Shown here piece by piece: positions 51,391-59,753 of a stretch of DNA of 64,000 nt. The stretch spans positions 1-64,000 of the forward strand of contig JACQXX010000003.1 of the NCBI GenBank assembly GCA_016208495.1, written 5' to 3'. Position 1 is the stretch's first letter. The number at the start of each line of letters is the position of its first letter. Source of the stretch: Acidobacteriota bacterium (GTDB lineage Bacteria; Acidobacteriota; Blastocatellia; Chloracidobacteriales; Chloracidobacteriaceae). Below the pieces are notes generated by a model. It did not search any database. It was not told the origin of the DNA and worked only from the letters and a program-made list of their open reading frames with translations. The position numbers were made by a program, and so were the translations under genes.

Positions 51391-51909
51391 TTAAACTTCA
51401 TCAAAGATTTCAAACTTAGGGATTTTTCTTTTTAAGAGATCAAGTAACTCGGAAACTTGGTTAGGATTTGCTAATGATGTGATTGGTATCCAGTTACAGA
51501 GGTTTGGACCTTGAAAGAGAAGAAATCCATCTTTGAACTGAACCACCTTTGAGAACACTCCCCAGTGAAGGGTACTGTTCTGTATTTCAGACCAACCATG
51601 AAAACCATCTTCAGAAAATTCGATGGTCAAACGATCATTGCGATATGGAGAAGAAACAAATCTCCACCGAATAATCTTTTCTTCAATCAACCTCTGAAAA
51701 GAGGCAAGGAAGAGAAATGGCAATAAAACAATACAAAGTTGGGGCTTACCCAGACGAAAAAACATGATTGATGGAAAAGCTAAAATTAATAAAAACAAAA
51801 GAGATATCAAAAAAGAGGTTTTTATACCCAATATTCGCTTCTGTTGACGATATCTTCGGTTGGCCTCAATCAGAAAATCATCTGAAAAAGTAAATGATGC
51901 TTTGATCAT
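51391..51909 (-). CDS. YcxB-like membrane protein
   Basis: 172 residues with two hydrophobic segments (~29-51 and ~55-72). The C-terminal half ('LTIEFSEDGFHGWSEIQNSTLHWGVFSKVVQFKDGFLLFQGPNLCNWIPITSL') has the pattern of the YcxB-like domain: dG, then W..., then KV, a D-G-F-L-L strand and IP. Function is unknown in the family. Base composition is visibly more AT-rich than the neighbours, with runs such as AAAATTAATAAAAACAAAAG, which could mean recent transfer. It lies 13 nt before the lipoprotein gene on the same strand, so the two may be co-transcribed. Confidence 0.7.
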   Translation of the reverse strand: MIKASFTFSDDFLIEANRRYRQQKRILGIKTSFLISLLFLLILAFPSIMFFRLGKPQLCIVLLPFLFLASFQRLIEEKIIRWRFVSSPYRNDRLTIEFSEDGFHGWSEIQNSTLHWGVFSKVVQFKDGFLLFQGPNLCNWIPITSLANPNQVSELLDLLKRKIPKFEIFDEV

Positions 51910-52035
51910 TAAACACCTCCTTTCACTCAGCTAACAGTAAAACACAGTTTTTTGATTCCAAAGAGACTTTTGGAGAAGATTGGGTGAAGGGAAAAAGAAA
52001 AACGTAGGTTTAGTTTCTCTCTTTCTACCCTCTAA
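51910..52035. other. Upstream region of the YcxB-like gene
   Basis: AT-rich spacer. AAAGGAGG at about 51916-51923 (complement) is the Shine-Dalgarno sequence of the YcxB-like gene. It ends at the TAA flanking the next element. Confidence 0.5.
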
Positions 52036-52338
52036 GAGATTGTTTGGAAATTCTTGGAATCTCCGTAAGGTATTGATTTAAAAGAAAATTGTTCTTGAAC
52101 CCGCGAAGCGGGTGGCTGGCTCGTAGCCCCGGATGGAGCGCAGCGGAGTCCGGGGAACCGAGCCCCTCCTGGTTCAAACCTGCGAAGCGGGTGTCGGCCA
52201 GCGTGTCGAAGACTGCCGGCGCCCCCTTCGGAGGCTCAATTCGGAACGTCATGTGGTCCCAGGGTTCGAAGACTCACCCTGGGCTACGAGCCTTCCACCC
52301 GCTTCGCAGGTTCAAACACTGAATTTCCAAACAGTCTC
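52036..52338. mobile_element. MITE-like element, GAGACTG family, copy B (303 bp)
   Basis: Left end GAGATTGTTTGGAAATTC at 52036 and right end GAATTTCCAAACAGTCTC to 52338, flanked by TAA at 52033-52035 and 52339-52341. The interior matches copy A (15391-15692) in reverse orientation, including the GCGAAGCGGGT palindromes and the 'CCAGGGTTCGAAGACTCACCC' module. Confidence 0.87.
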
Positions 52339-52341
52339 TAA

Positions 52342-52556
52342 GAGACTGTTTGGAAATTCGGGGTTCGATTTCGCTGCCGAGCCGGGATGTGCGTTGAGCC
52401 CAGTCCTTCAGGGCTGGAAACCATCCAAATCGCCGCACCTTGCCCCTCATTCATCCTCACCCTCAGGTTCCCGGCCCTGAAGGACCGGTCTCAACTCAAC
52501 CATTCCTCCGGAACGAAAACCCGTGCCCTGGCTTTGGTGAATTTCCAAACAGTCTC
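52342..52556. mobile_element. MITE-like element, GAGACTG family, copy C (215 bp)
   Basis: It shares the TAA at 52339-52341 with copy B and ends before TAA at 52557-52559. Its ends GAGACTGTTTGGAAATTC / GAATTTCCAAACAGTCTC are perfect. The interior differs entirely from copies A and B (a CCTTCAGGG...CCCTGAAGG palindrome), so only the ends are conserved. Confidence 0.85.
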
Positions 52557-52567
52557 TAATCTTCAAT

Positions 52568-55189
52568 CTAAACCATTCTTCCAACCACAGAGCTAGCCGC
52601 ATTCAGTGCTTCAGGAAGTTTTGAAGCATCGCGTCCGCCAGCTTCGGCCAGGTCGGGTTTACCGCCACCGCCACCACCGACAATCGCGGCCAGCTCTTTG
52701 ACGATTTTGCCGGCTTGCAGGCGTTTGGTCAGGTCATCAGCCACCCGGACCAGCAGGGCAACTTTGTCGCCTTCCCGTTTGCCGAGCACCACAACACCCT
52801 GACCAAGTTTTTGAACCAGCGAGTCTGCCAGGCTGCGCATGCCGGATTTGTCGAGGTCTTCGACTTCGTGGGAGAGGACCTTGATACCACCGACTTCGCG
52901 CGCCTCAGCCAGTGCGTTGACGGCGCTCAGGTTGGCGAGTTTGAGTTTGAGTGATTCGATTTCACGTTCTGCCGTTCGAAGCGACACTTGCAGTTTCTCA
53001 ACCTGGGCGGGAATTTCGGTCGTGGCCGATTTCAGTGTTCCGGCGACCTGATCAAGCACAGCTTCTTCCTGTTGATACCGGGCAAATGCCGCCTCACCGG
53101 TGACGGCAATCATCCGGCGGGTGCCAGAAGCAATGGATGCGTCACTCACGATTTTGAGCAGTCCGATATCGCCGGTGGCATTGACGTGCGTTCCGCCACA
53201 GAGTTCTTTCGAGAACCCTGGGACTTCGACCACTCGCACCCGGCTGCCATATTTTTCGCCAAACAGGGCCATGGCGCCGCCTTCGATGGCTGCATCGAGG
53301 TCCATTTCGATTTTCGAGACCCCGGTATTGCGTCGGATTTCATTGTTGACCAGTCGCTCAATTTCAGTGATTTCTTCCTGGGTGAGTGGTGCAAAATGGG
53401 TGAAATCAAACCGGAGCCGGTCTGGCGCGACTTCGCTTCCAGCCTGTTTGACGTGCGGCCCAAGCACTTCCTTCAACGCCGCGTGCAACAGGTGCGTTGC
53501 CGAGTGGTTGAGGACGATTCGCTGGCGCCGCTGCGCGTCAACCGTGGCCGAAACCAGGTCTCCGACTTTGAACTCACCGGTTTCAATCGTGACTTTATGC
53601 GCCGTCAGGCCCGAAACTGGGGCGTAGGTATTACTGACCCGAGCCGTTGCCGAAATGCTTTCAATCAATCCGGTATCGCCAACCTGACCGCCAGACTCGG
53701 CGTAAAACGGCGTCCGTTCAAGGATGATTTCGCCAGTTTCGCCTGCCTTCAAAACGTCAACCACCTGGTCTTCGCGAATCAATCCCCGGATTTTGGTTTC
53801 CGCCAGCGCTGTGCCTTCATAGCCAGTAAAGACCGTTGGAATGCCATTGTGGACTGATTGATAGACTTCTTTGACCTGGGCCAGGACACCTTTCCAGCTC
53901 TCGCGGTCGGCTTTTTTTCGGCCTTCCAGAATGGCTTCATATTCTTCGACATCAACCGTCATCTTGTTTTGTTCGGCAATGAAGACGGTCATATCAATTG
54001 GCAGGCCGTAGGTGTCATAGAGTGTGAAGGCGTCCTGGCCAGAGACAACCCCATTTTCACTCCGCGCAAAGATTTCATTCAGCTTTTTCGTGCCGTTGTT
54101 CAGGGTTGAGCTAAATAGTTTCTCTTCGGTCAGGGTTGCGCGTTCAACTTCATTGGCCTGCGTTCTTAATTCAGGGAAGGCGCCGGCCATGTGGTCAATC
54201 ACAAAGTTGGTGACCTTGTAGAGAAACAAATCTTCCATCCCGAGCCGCCGTCCGTGCCAGATGGCTCGACGCATAATTTTGCGGAGCACATAGTTGCGGC
54301 CCTTATTCCCAGGATAAATTCCGTCAGCCAGTGCAAAGGCTGTGGTTCGGGCATGATCAGAAATCACCCGCATTGATACATGGTCGTCTTCCATGTCATA
54401 GGCATAGTCTTTTCCCGCCAGGCTGGCAATGAAATCAATAATGGGTCGAATCAGGTCGGTTTCGTAGTTGGATGGCTTGCCCTGGATGACGGCTGCCACC
54501 CGTTCCAACCCGGCACCAGTATCAACCGATGGTTTCGGCAGCGGGGTCAGGGTTCCATCGGCTGACCGTTCATACTGCATAAAGACCAGATTCCAGATTT
54601 CCATGGTGGTGTCGCCGTGGCCGTTGACATATTCCGGCAAATTGTCAGCCATATCTTCACCCTGGAAATAGTGAATTTCCGAGCAGGGGCCACAGGGCCC
54701 GATGTCGCCCATTTGCCAGAAGTTATCTTTTTTCCCAAATCGCAAAATTCGATTTGTCGGCGCGCCGACTTTGCGCCAGAGTTCAATCGCTTCGTCGTCA
54801 TCTTCATACACGGTGAACCACAGCCGTTCGAGCGGGAGGCCAAATTCCTTCAGGAGCAGGTCCCAGGCAAAGACGATGGCTTCTTCTTTGAAATAATCGC
54901 CAAAGGAGAAATTTCCCAGCATTTCAAAAAAGGTATGGTGACGGGCGGTTTTTCCGACTTCTTCCAGGTCGTTATGTTTGCCACCGGCTCGAATACACTT
55001 TTGGGAGGTTGTCGCGCGGGAATAGTCACGCGTTTCACGGCCAGTGAAGACATCTTTAAACTGATTCATCCCGGCGTTGGTGAAAAGGAGTGTGTCGTCG
55101 GGCGGCATCAGCGAAGAGCTTTTCACAATCCGGTGGCCATGTTTGGCAAAGTAATCCAGAAATTTTTGGCGAATTTCGTGTCCTGTCAT
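52568..55189 (-). CDS. alaS: Alanine--tRNA ligase
   Basis: 873 residues, full length. It charges tRNA-Ala and edits mischarged Ser/Gly. The catalytic domain starts 'RQKFLDYFAKHGHRIVKSSSLMPPDDTLLFTNAGMNQFKDVF' and has 'GGKHNDLEEVGKTARHHTFFEMLGNFSFGDYFKEEAI' (~70-106). The editing domain has 'LNHSATHLLHAAL' (~563-575) and 'ELCGGTHVNATGDIG' (~667-681). The C-Ala domain ends with the glycine-rich 'VGGGGGGKPDLAEAGG' (~840-855). All four zinc/editing residues of the HxxxH and CxxxH motifs are present. The gene is transcribed alone, away from the SPFH gene's 3' end. Confidence 0.98.
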   Translation of the reverse strand: MTGHEIRQKFLDYFAKHGHRIVKSSSLMPPDDTLLFTNAGMNQFKDVFTGRETRDYSRATTSQKCIRAGGKHNDLEEVGKTARHHTFFEMLGNFSFGDYFKEEAIVFAWDLLLKEFGLPLERLWFTVYEDDDEAIELWRKVGAPTNRILRFGKKDNFWQMGDIGPCGPCSEIHYFQGEDMADNLPEYVNGHGDTTMEIWNLVFMQYERSADGTLTPLPKPSVDTGAGLERVAAVIQGKPSNYETDLIRPIIDFIASLAGKDYAYDMEDDHVSMRVISDHARTTAFALADGIYPGNKGRNYVLRKIMRRAIWHGRRLGMEDLFLYKVTNFVIDHMAGAFPELRTQANEVERATLTEEKLFSSTLNNGTKKLNEIFARSENGVVSGQDAFTLYDTYGLPIDMTVFIAEQNKMTVDVEEYEAILEGRKKADRESWKGVLAQVKEVYQSVHNGIPTVFTGYEGTALAETKIRGLIREDQVVDVLKAGETGEIILERTPFYAESGGQVGDTGLIESISATARVSNTYAPVSGLTAHKVTIETGEFKVGDLVSATVDAQRRQRIVLNHSATHLLHAALKEVLGPHVKQAGSEVAPDRLRFDFTHFAPLTQEEITEIERLVNNEIRRNTGVSKIEMDLDAAIEGGAMALFGEKYGSRVRVVEVPGFSKELCGGTHVNATGDIGLLKIVSDASIASGTRRMIAVTGEAAFARYQQEEAVLDQVAGTLKSATTEIPAQVEKLQVSLRTAEREIESLKLKLANLSAVNALAEAREVGGIKVLSHEVEDLDKSGMRSLADSLVQKLGQGVVVLGKREGDKVALLVRVADDLTKRLQAGKIVKELAAIVGGGGGGKPDLAEAGGRDASKLPEALNAASSVVGRMV

Positions 55190-55267
55190 TTGAGTTCCTG
55201 AGAAAAGGGTTAAGGTGAAATAGTTCGGTACAGTGACTGCCCGTGGATAACAAGGACTGAAAGGACT

Positions 55268-55318
55268 GAAAGGACAAAAAAGAAGGAATGAATCGAGTCC
55301 CGTCTTTTTTGTCCTTTC
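55268..55318. repeat. 16-bp perfect inverted repeat, terminator-like
   Basis: GAAAGGACAAAAAAGA (55268-55283) is mirrored by TCTTTTTTGTCCTTTC (55303-55318) in the gap between alaS and the SPFH gene. A 9-bp GGACTGAAA repeat precedes it. The T-rich arm lies within the stem, so termination is possible but not classic. Confidence 0.65.
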
Positions 55319-55354
55319 CGCACCAACTGCACCGGAGCGTGTTCAGCAAGGTTG

Positions 55355-56380
55355 TCAAATTTCTTCCAAGATTTTATTGCGGCGGGTTTGATACTCGTCT
55401 TCAGTGATCAAGCCCTTGTTCTTTAAGTTGAGCAGTTTTTCCAGTCGGGCTTCAATGTCATCTACTGGTGCTGCTGCGCCCGGCGGTGGCTGCTGCGGGT
55501 AGCCCGGTGGTGGTGGATACCCTGGCGGTGGATAGCCTGGGTACTGAGGTGGTGGTGGTGCCATACGACCAGCCATGGCCTGCCCCATCCCAATGCCCAT
55601 GCCAAGTCCAAGCCCTTCGCCAGCACCGCCAGGATTGTTGGCGGCATCGCGCAGGGCCTGGGCGGTCTGGAATTGCATATAGGCGTTCATATCACCCAGG
55701 GCGCGCATTCCGGCGCCTTCGTCAATTCGTTTTTGGACTTCTTCGGGCAGGGTAATCGCCCCAACGGTCAAATCAACCAGTTCCATGCCTTGCTTGGCAA
55801 AGTCATCGGCGGCGCGGCCTTTGGTGCCGGCGGCGATTTCGTTGTAGAGCGAGGCCAGTTTAAAGACCGAATTGAAATTTTCACCAAGCAAATCAGACAA
55901 CTGCTGGACGATCAGGTCGCGCAGGAAGTCTTCAACCTGTTCCGTTGTAACCCGGCCACGGGTGCCAACCACCGTGGCTGAAAACAGTTGTGGATCAACC
56001 ACGCGGAGCGAGTATTTCCCAAACGCCCGCAGGTTAATCGGTCCAAGCTGTGGATCCTGGAGCAAAATTGGGGCTTTCGTCCCCCACTTCAAATCCTGGA
56101 ACGTCTGACGCCCAATAAACAAGACCGAAGCCTGAAACGGGGAATTGCCGCCAAAAAAGAGCCCTGGAAGTGACGAAATCAGCGGCAGATTCATCGTTGA
56201 TAGGGTGTGTCTTCCTGGTCCAAAGGTATCGAGTGCCCGACCATCCCGAAAAAAGACGGCTGTCTGATTTTCCTGGACAATCAATTGCGATCCCCAGGTG
56301 ATGTTGGTTGAACCTTGTGGTGGATACCGGTGCACCAGCGCGCGGCCTGAATTGTCGAAAAACTGAATTACTTCTGGCAT
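55355..56380 (-). CDS. SPFH/Band-7 domain protein with C-terminal SHOCT motif
   Basis: 341 residues from the ATG at 56380, which has AGGTG seven nt upstream; a GTG at 56389 is less likely. The N-terminal ~210 residues are an SPFH domain of the 'virion core/YdjI' type ('[36 protein letters not shown]', '[14 protein letters not shown]'). A Gly-rich segment and a Pro/Tyr-rich linker ('[16 protein letters not shown]', ~276-291) follow. The C-terminus '[33 protein letters not shown]' is a SHOCT oligomerisation motif. Such proteins form membrane-associated scaffolds without enzymatic activity. The gene for a helical protein lies 73 nt upstream on the same strand and is probably its partner. Confidence 0.88.
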   Translation of the reverse strand: MPEVIQFFDNSGRALVHRYPPQGSTNITWGSQLIVQENQTAVFFRDGRALDTFGPGRHTLSTMNLPLISSLPGLFFGGNSPFQASVLFIGRQTFQDLKWGTKAPILLQDPQLGPINLRAFGKYSLRVVDPQLFSATVVGTRGRVTTEQVEDFLRDLIVQQLSDLLGENFNSVFKLASLYNEIAAGTKGRAADDFAKQGMELVDLTVGAITLPEEVQKRIDEGAGMRALGDMNAYMQFQTAQALRDAANNPGGAGEGLGLGMGIGMGQAMAGRMAPPPPQYPGYPPPGYPPPPGYPQQPPPGAAAPVDDIEARLEKLLNLKNKGLITEDEYQTRRNKILEEI

Positions 56381-56453
56381 GTGAATCACCTTGTTGAATG
56401 AAGAATTGTCCGTACCACCCTGCGTCAGCGGGTGGCAATTCGGTCAGCTTTCC

Positions 56454-56960
56454 TTAGACTGTGTTGATCTTATTGTAGCGTTCGGTGAATTTGGCATCGA
56501 GCGCGTCAATATTTTTCTCAAGCGCGGCGGCGGCGGCTTTCAACGTGGCGGCTTCACCCGCCTGGGCCGCCACCACATTGGCGTCTGCCTCGATAATTTC
56601 CGCCAGATCCAGCAAGGTCAGGTCAAACTGGTAGATTTGATCAAGTTCAAAATCGTCAATTTTCACTGCATCAAAGAATCCAGAATAGCCATAGGTCGCA
56701 AACCGAATCCGATTTTCCATTTTGTCGAGCTTTTTCAAAATTCGATCCAGCGGGCCAACTTCAAACAGCCGGCCATTATCGCTCAAGTCCCGCAACACAT
56801 TGTTGGGAATGGTTTTAATATGGCGCAACCGGTCAGCCACCTGTTCGCGCAGTACTTTGTCAATTTCACGCCGGCGGTCACGATCCAGATAATCTCCCAG
56901 ACCAGGGATTTTATCGGCCAATCGTTCAAGCCAGTTTTTTCGGCTGTTGACGTTAAACAT
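56454..56960 (-). CDS. Helical protein of unknown function paired with SPFH gene
   Basis: 168 residues, no signal peptide or membrane segment. The N-terminus is strongly charged ('YLDRDRRREIDKVLREQVADRLRHIK', ~24-49). The middle has 'RIRFATYGYSGFFDAVKIDDFELDQIYQFDLTLLD' (~84-118), and the C-terminal ~45 residues are an Ala/Glu coiled coil. I recognise no named family. Position and strand suggest it is co-expressed with the SPFH protein. Confidence 0.75.
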   Translation of the reverse strand: MFNVNSRKNWLERLADKIPGLGDYLDRDRRREIDKVLREQVADRLRHIKTIPNNVLRDLSDNGRLFEVGPLDRILKKLDKMENRIRFATYGYSGFFDAVKIDDFELDQIYQFDLTLLDLAEIIEADANVVAAQAGEAATLKAAAAALEKNIDALDAKFTERYNKINTV

Positions 56961-57170
56961 CAGCAGGTCTCCTGTTTGGAATAGAATGAAGAATGAAGAA
57001 TTTGAGAATGAAGAATAAAGAATTGGGAATGAACCCTCTCGTTTTCTTTAGCCCCGAGCTTGCGAGTTTTCAGCCCCAAGCCCTGAGCCCTAAAATCAGG
57101 GCTGAAGACATCGGGCTGAAGAAACCGGACTTGGGGCTGAAGACGTTGGGTTGAAGAATTGGTTTCATTT

Positions 57171-57198
57171 CATCCCTCATCCTTCATCCCTCATCCTT
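57171..57198. repeat. Heptamer tandem repeat, unit CATCCYT
   Basis: Four copies alternating CATCCCT and CATCCTT, between the unknown helical gene and the GNAT gene. Degenerate GAATGAA heptamers (56984-57030) and AGCCCCA heptamers (57073-57091) occupy the rest of this gap. Confidence 0.85.
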
Positions 57199-57224
57199 TC
57201 AATCGCCCTGAGCCCGATGTCTTT

Positions 57225-57731
57225 TCAGTCTCTGGGTTCAACAAAAGCAGTTTGAATCAATTTGATCATTTTGAGGCCATCTTCACCATTGGCGTAATAA
57301 CGGGGTTTGGCCTCAGCAATGGTGTAGCCTAGAGTACAATAAAGTCGGTACGCTGTCAGATTTGAAACCCGGACTTCAAGGTACACCAGATGTGCTCCCT
57401 GGAACGCAAAACCAAGTTCAGCTTGCTGAATCAGCCATCGTCCATAGCCCTGGCAACGCGCCTCGGGAGCAACGCCAACCGCCACGATATGACCGCCAAC
57501 CGGAGCGCCATAGGTCGGAGTCCGGTCAACCAGGCCCAGTAAAAACCCTTTCATCTCGCCGCAATGATCAACCACTTTAAAAGAAACCGAGTCTGAACTC
57601 GACAACAGCATGCGGATGGTGCTCAAGTCATAGGCTTCGCCATCTTCAAAACAGCGCTGATCAAGTGCCCAGCAGGCATACAGATCACACAATGTCATTG
57701 GAAAAATTGCGGGTTGTAAGGCTGCAACCAT
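57225..57731 (-). CDS. GNAT-family N-acetyltransferase (RimI-like)
   Basis: 168 residues from the ATG at 57731; the open frame continues to 57914 but crosses a dehydrogenase remnant on the other strand and is not native. The GNAT fold is clear: 'GGHIVAVGVAPEARCQGYGRWLIQQAE' (~78-104; acetyl-CoA loop QGYGRW), then 'LVYLEVRVSNLTAYRLYCTLGYTIAEAKPRYYANGEDGLKMIK'. This ending is typical of RimI, which acetylates the N-terminus of ribosomal protein S18, but other substrates are possible. Confidence 0.85.
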   Translation of the reverse strand: MVAALQPAIFPMTLCDLYACWALDQRCFEDGEAYDLSTIRMLLSSSDSVSFKVVDHCGEMKGFLLGLVDRTPTYGAPVGGHIVAVGVAPEARCQGYGRWLIQQAELGFAFQGAHLVYLEVRVSNLTAYRLYCTLGYTIAEAKPRYYANGEDGLKMIKLIQTAFVEPRD

Positions 57732-57774
57732 AACAAATGTGATGGGGAAATAGTTGAAAAATGGGTTGGCGTGA

Positions 57775-57924
57775 AAGACTGAAAATCCTGCATCTCCCGA
57801 GCACGCGGCTTTCGGCGTTTTGGGCGCCATCGCGTTGCAAGGAGTTCGGCTTTCAAAAGCCGCTCTGGGAGAAACCGTCCTCGTGATCGGGCTCGGGCTG
57901 ATCGGCCAGATCACCTTTTCAACA
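57775..57924 (+). pseudogene. Remnant of a zinc-binding/bi-domain dehydrogenase
   Basis: About 50 codons read 'NPASPEHAAFGVLGAIALQG' followed by 'VRLSKAALGETVLVIGLGLIGQ'. This is the nucleotide-binding entry of alcohol-dehydrogenase-like proteins, closest in feel to the bi-domain oxidoreductases of polysaccharide clusters. The frame is stopped by TGA at 57772, and similarity ends after 'GQIT', so both sides are lost. It lies just upstream of the gltX heptamer array. Decay or a captured fragment is inferred. Confidence 0.7.
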
Positions 57925-58006
57925 CAGGTTCAGGCCGTAAACGATCTGTCTCAATTCAACCGCCGCTACGGCGGCGAAAACTCTGTAACCAATTATTCTT
58001 CGAAAT

Positions 58007-58078
58007 CCTGAACCCTGAACCCTGAACCCTGAACCCTGAACCCTGAACCCTGAACCCTGAACCCTGAACCCTGAACCC
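58007..58078. repeat. Heptamer tandem array, unit CCTGAAC (about ten copies)
   Basis: Ten perfect 7-bp units ending only a few bases before the first ATG of gltX. Any promoter or leader of gltX must include or span it. The complementary unit TTCAGGG recurs at 3115. Confidence 0.95.
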
Positions 58079-58093
58079 CAAATGGTATTTCCT

Positions 58094-59575
58094 ATGACCA
58101 CATCACCTGTTCGAGTCCGCTTTGCCCCTTCGCCGACTGGATATCTCCACATTGGTGGAGCGCGAACCGCACTCTTTAACTGGCTCTTTGCCCGCAAATT
58201 TGGCGGGACGTTTATTTTGCGAATTGAAGACACCGACCTCGAACGATCAACCCCGGACGCCATCGAAGCCATTTTTGATGGATTAAACTGGCTGGGGCTG
58301 CAGTGGGATGAAGGTCCGTTCTACCAGACGCAAAGCCTTGAGAATCATCGCGTAGCAGCGCAAACCCTGGTAGCGTCCGGGCATGCCTACAAGTCGTATG
58401 AAACCAAGGACGAACTCGATGCCATGCGCAAGGCCGCCGAAGAAGCCAAAGTCGCTTTTAAATACAATGGCGCCCACCGCGAATTGACCCCCGAGCAACA
58501 GGCCGCGTTCGAAGCCGAAGGCCGGCCCTTTGTGATTCGGTTCAAAGTCCCGCAGGATGGCGGGGCCGTGGCGTTTGAAGATCTTGTCTACGGCAGACAG
58601 GAAAAACACCATGCTGACATCGAAGACTTTGTGATTATGCGGTCTGACGGAACACCGCTCTATCTGCTCAGCAATATGGTTGATGATGCTGACCAGGGCG
58701 TGACGCATGTCATTCGTGGCCAGGATGGGCTGTCAAATACACCGAAACAGGTGCTGCTCTATCAGGCGCTTGGCAAACCAGTGCCGAAATTTGCCCATCT
58801 CCCGCTCATTTTGGATCCCAAACGGGCCAAAATCGGGAAGCGCAAACACGGCAACGTGGTGACGGTGCGCTATTACCAGGAACGCGGGTTCATTCCGGAT
58901 GCCTTTTTGAATTTTCTGGCGCTTCTGGGCTGGTCAACGGGTGATGACCGCGAAATTCTGTCGCTCGATGACATGCGCGAGATGTTTACCTTCGAACGCG
59001 TCAGCCATACGAATGCTGTTTTTAATCTCAATACCACCGACCCACGGATTGGCACCGATCCGAAAGCCTTGTGGATGAATGCCGAATACATCAAAACCTG
59101 GCCGCTTGAAAAATTGCTTCCGCTGGTGCGTGAACAACTTGAAAAAGCCGGGTTGTGGCAGGACAGCTATGCCGGAGACCAGGCAGAATGGTTTGCCAAA
59201 ACGGTTGACCTGCTGCGGGCCCGCTTCCGGGTGCTGACCGATTTTGTGACGCTTGGCAAACCGTATTTTGCTGATGAATTTGAATTTGACCCAGATGCCG
59301 TCAAGAAAAACCTCAAAGATGCTGCACTCAAAGAATTGCTGCCTGGGCTGGCTGACACATTCGAGACCTTGACTGAATTTTCGCACGGCACGGTTGAAGC
59401 CGCGCTTCGGGCCTTTGCCGAAGAAAAAGGTGTCAAAGCCGGACTGCTCATCAACGGTTCACGAACCGCAGTTTCCGGTCAATCGGTTGGTCCAAGCCTG
59501 TTTGAACTGCTGGTGACCGTTGGTCAGGAACGAACCTGTCGGCGATTAAGAGCGATTGTGGATCAGATTGCCTGA
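58094..59575 (+). CDS. gltX: Glutamate--tRNA ligase
   Basis: 493 residues from the ATG at 58094; an in-frame ATG at 58082 is possible and neither has a clear Shine-Dalgarno. It attaches Glu to tRNA-Glu. The Rossmann core starts 'VRVRFAPSPTGYLHIGGARTALFNWLFARKFGGTFILRIEDTD' (HIGH motif as HIGG). The second signature reads 'AKIGKRKHG' (~237-245), where KMSKR/KLSKR is usual. The rest, including 'LNFLALLGWSTGDDRE' and the C-terminal anticodon-binding helices, is normal. A strong terminator follows the stop. Confidence 0.97.
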   Translation: MTTSPVRVRFAPSPTGYLHIGGARTALFNWLFARKFGGTFILRIEDTDLERSTPDAIEAIFDGLNWLGLQWDEGPFYQTQSLENHRVAAQTLVASGHAYKSYETKDELDAMRKAAEEAKVAFKYNGAHRELTPEQQAAFEAEGRPFVIRFKVPQDGGAVAFEDLVYGRQEKHHADIEDFVIMRSDGTPLYLLSNMVDDADQGVTHVIRGQDGLSNTPKQVLLYQALGKPVPKFAHLPLILDPKRAKIGKRKHGNVVTVRYYQERGFIPDAFLNFLALLGWSTGDDREILSLDDMREMFTFERVSHTNAVFNLNTTDPRIGTDPKALWMNAEYIKTWPLEKLLPLVREQLEKAGLWQDSYAGDQAEWFAKTVDLLRARFRVLTDFVTLGKPYFADEFEFDPDAVKKNLKDAALKELLPGLADTFETLTEFSHGTVEAALRAFAEEKGVKAGLLINGSRTAVSGQSVGPSLFELLVTVGQERTCRRLRAIVDQIA

Positions 59576-59601
59576 GCGAAAAAGGATAGAAGATAAACTG
59601 G

Positions 59602-59643
59602 TCGCGTGGCCACTTTGCAAAGGTGGCCACGCGATATTTTTTT
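59602..59643 (+). terminator. Intrinsic terminator of gltX
   Basis: A perfect 12-bp stem TCGCGTGGCCAC/GTGGCCACGCGA (59602-59613 with 59623-59634) is followed by TA and seven T (59637-59643), 26 nt after the gltX stop. Confidence 0.95.
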
Positions 59644-59753
59644 GGAGTCCACAGGGCAAATCCATTGCAAATTCAAGCACAACCAGCCAGAGTTTAAGCC
59701 ACGGTTCATCAAAGAATCCCAGGCCATTTCTCTTTCGGAAACCCCAAAAATCT

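Noticed and set aside
52988-53857. 289-codon open frame on the plus strand
   Set aside because: It lies entirely antisense to alaS, whose motifs are complete.
58007-58078. Telomere-like repeat at a replicon end
   Set aside because: The CCTGAAC array is internal, between genes, and one of many such arrays with different units.
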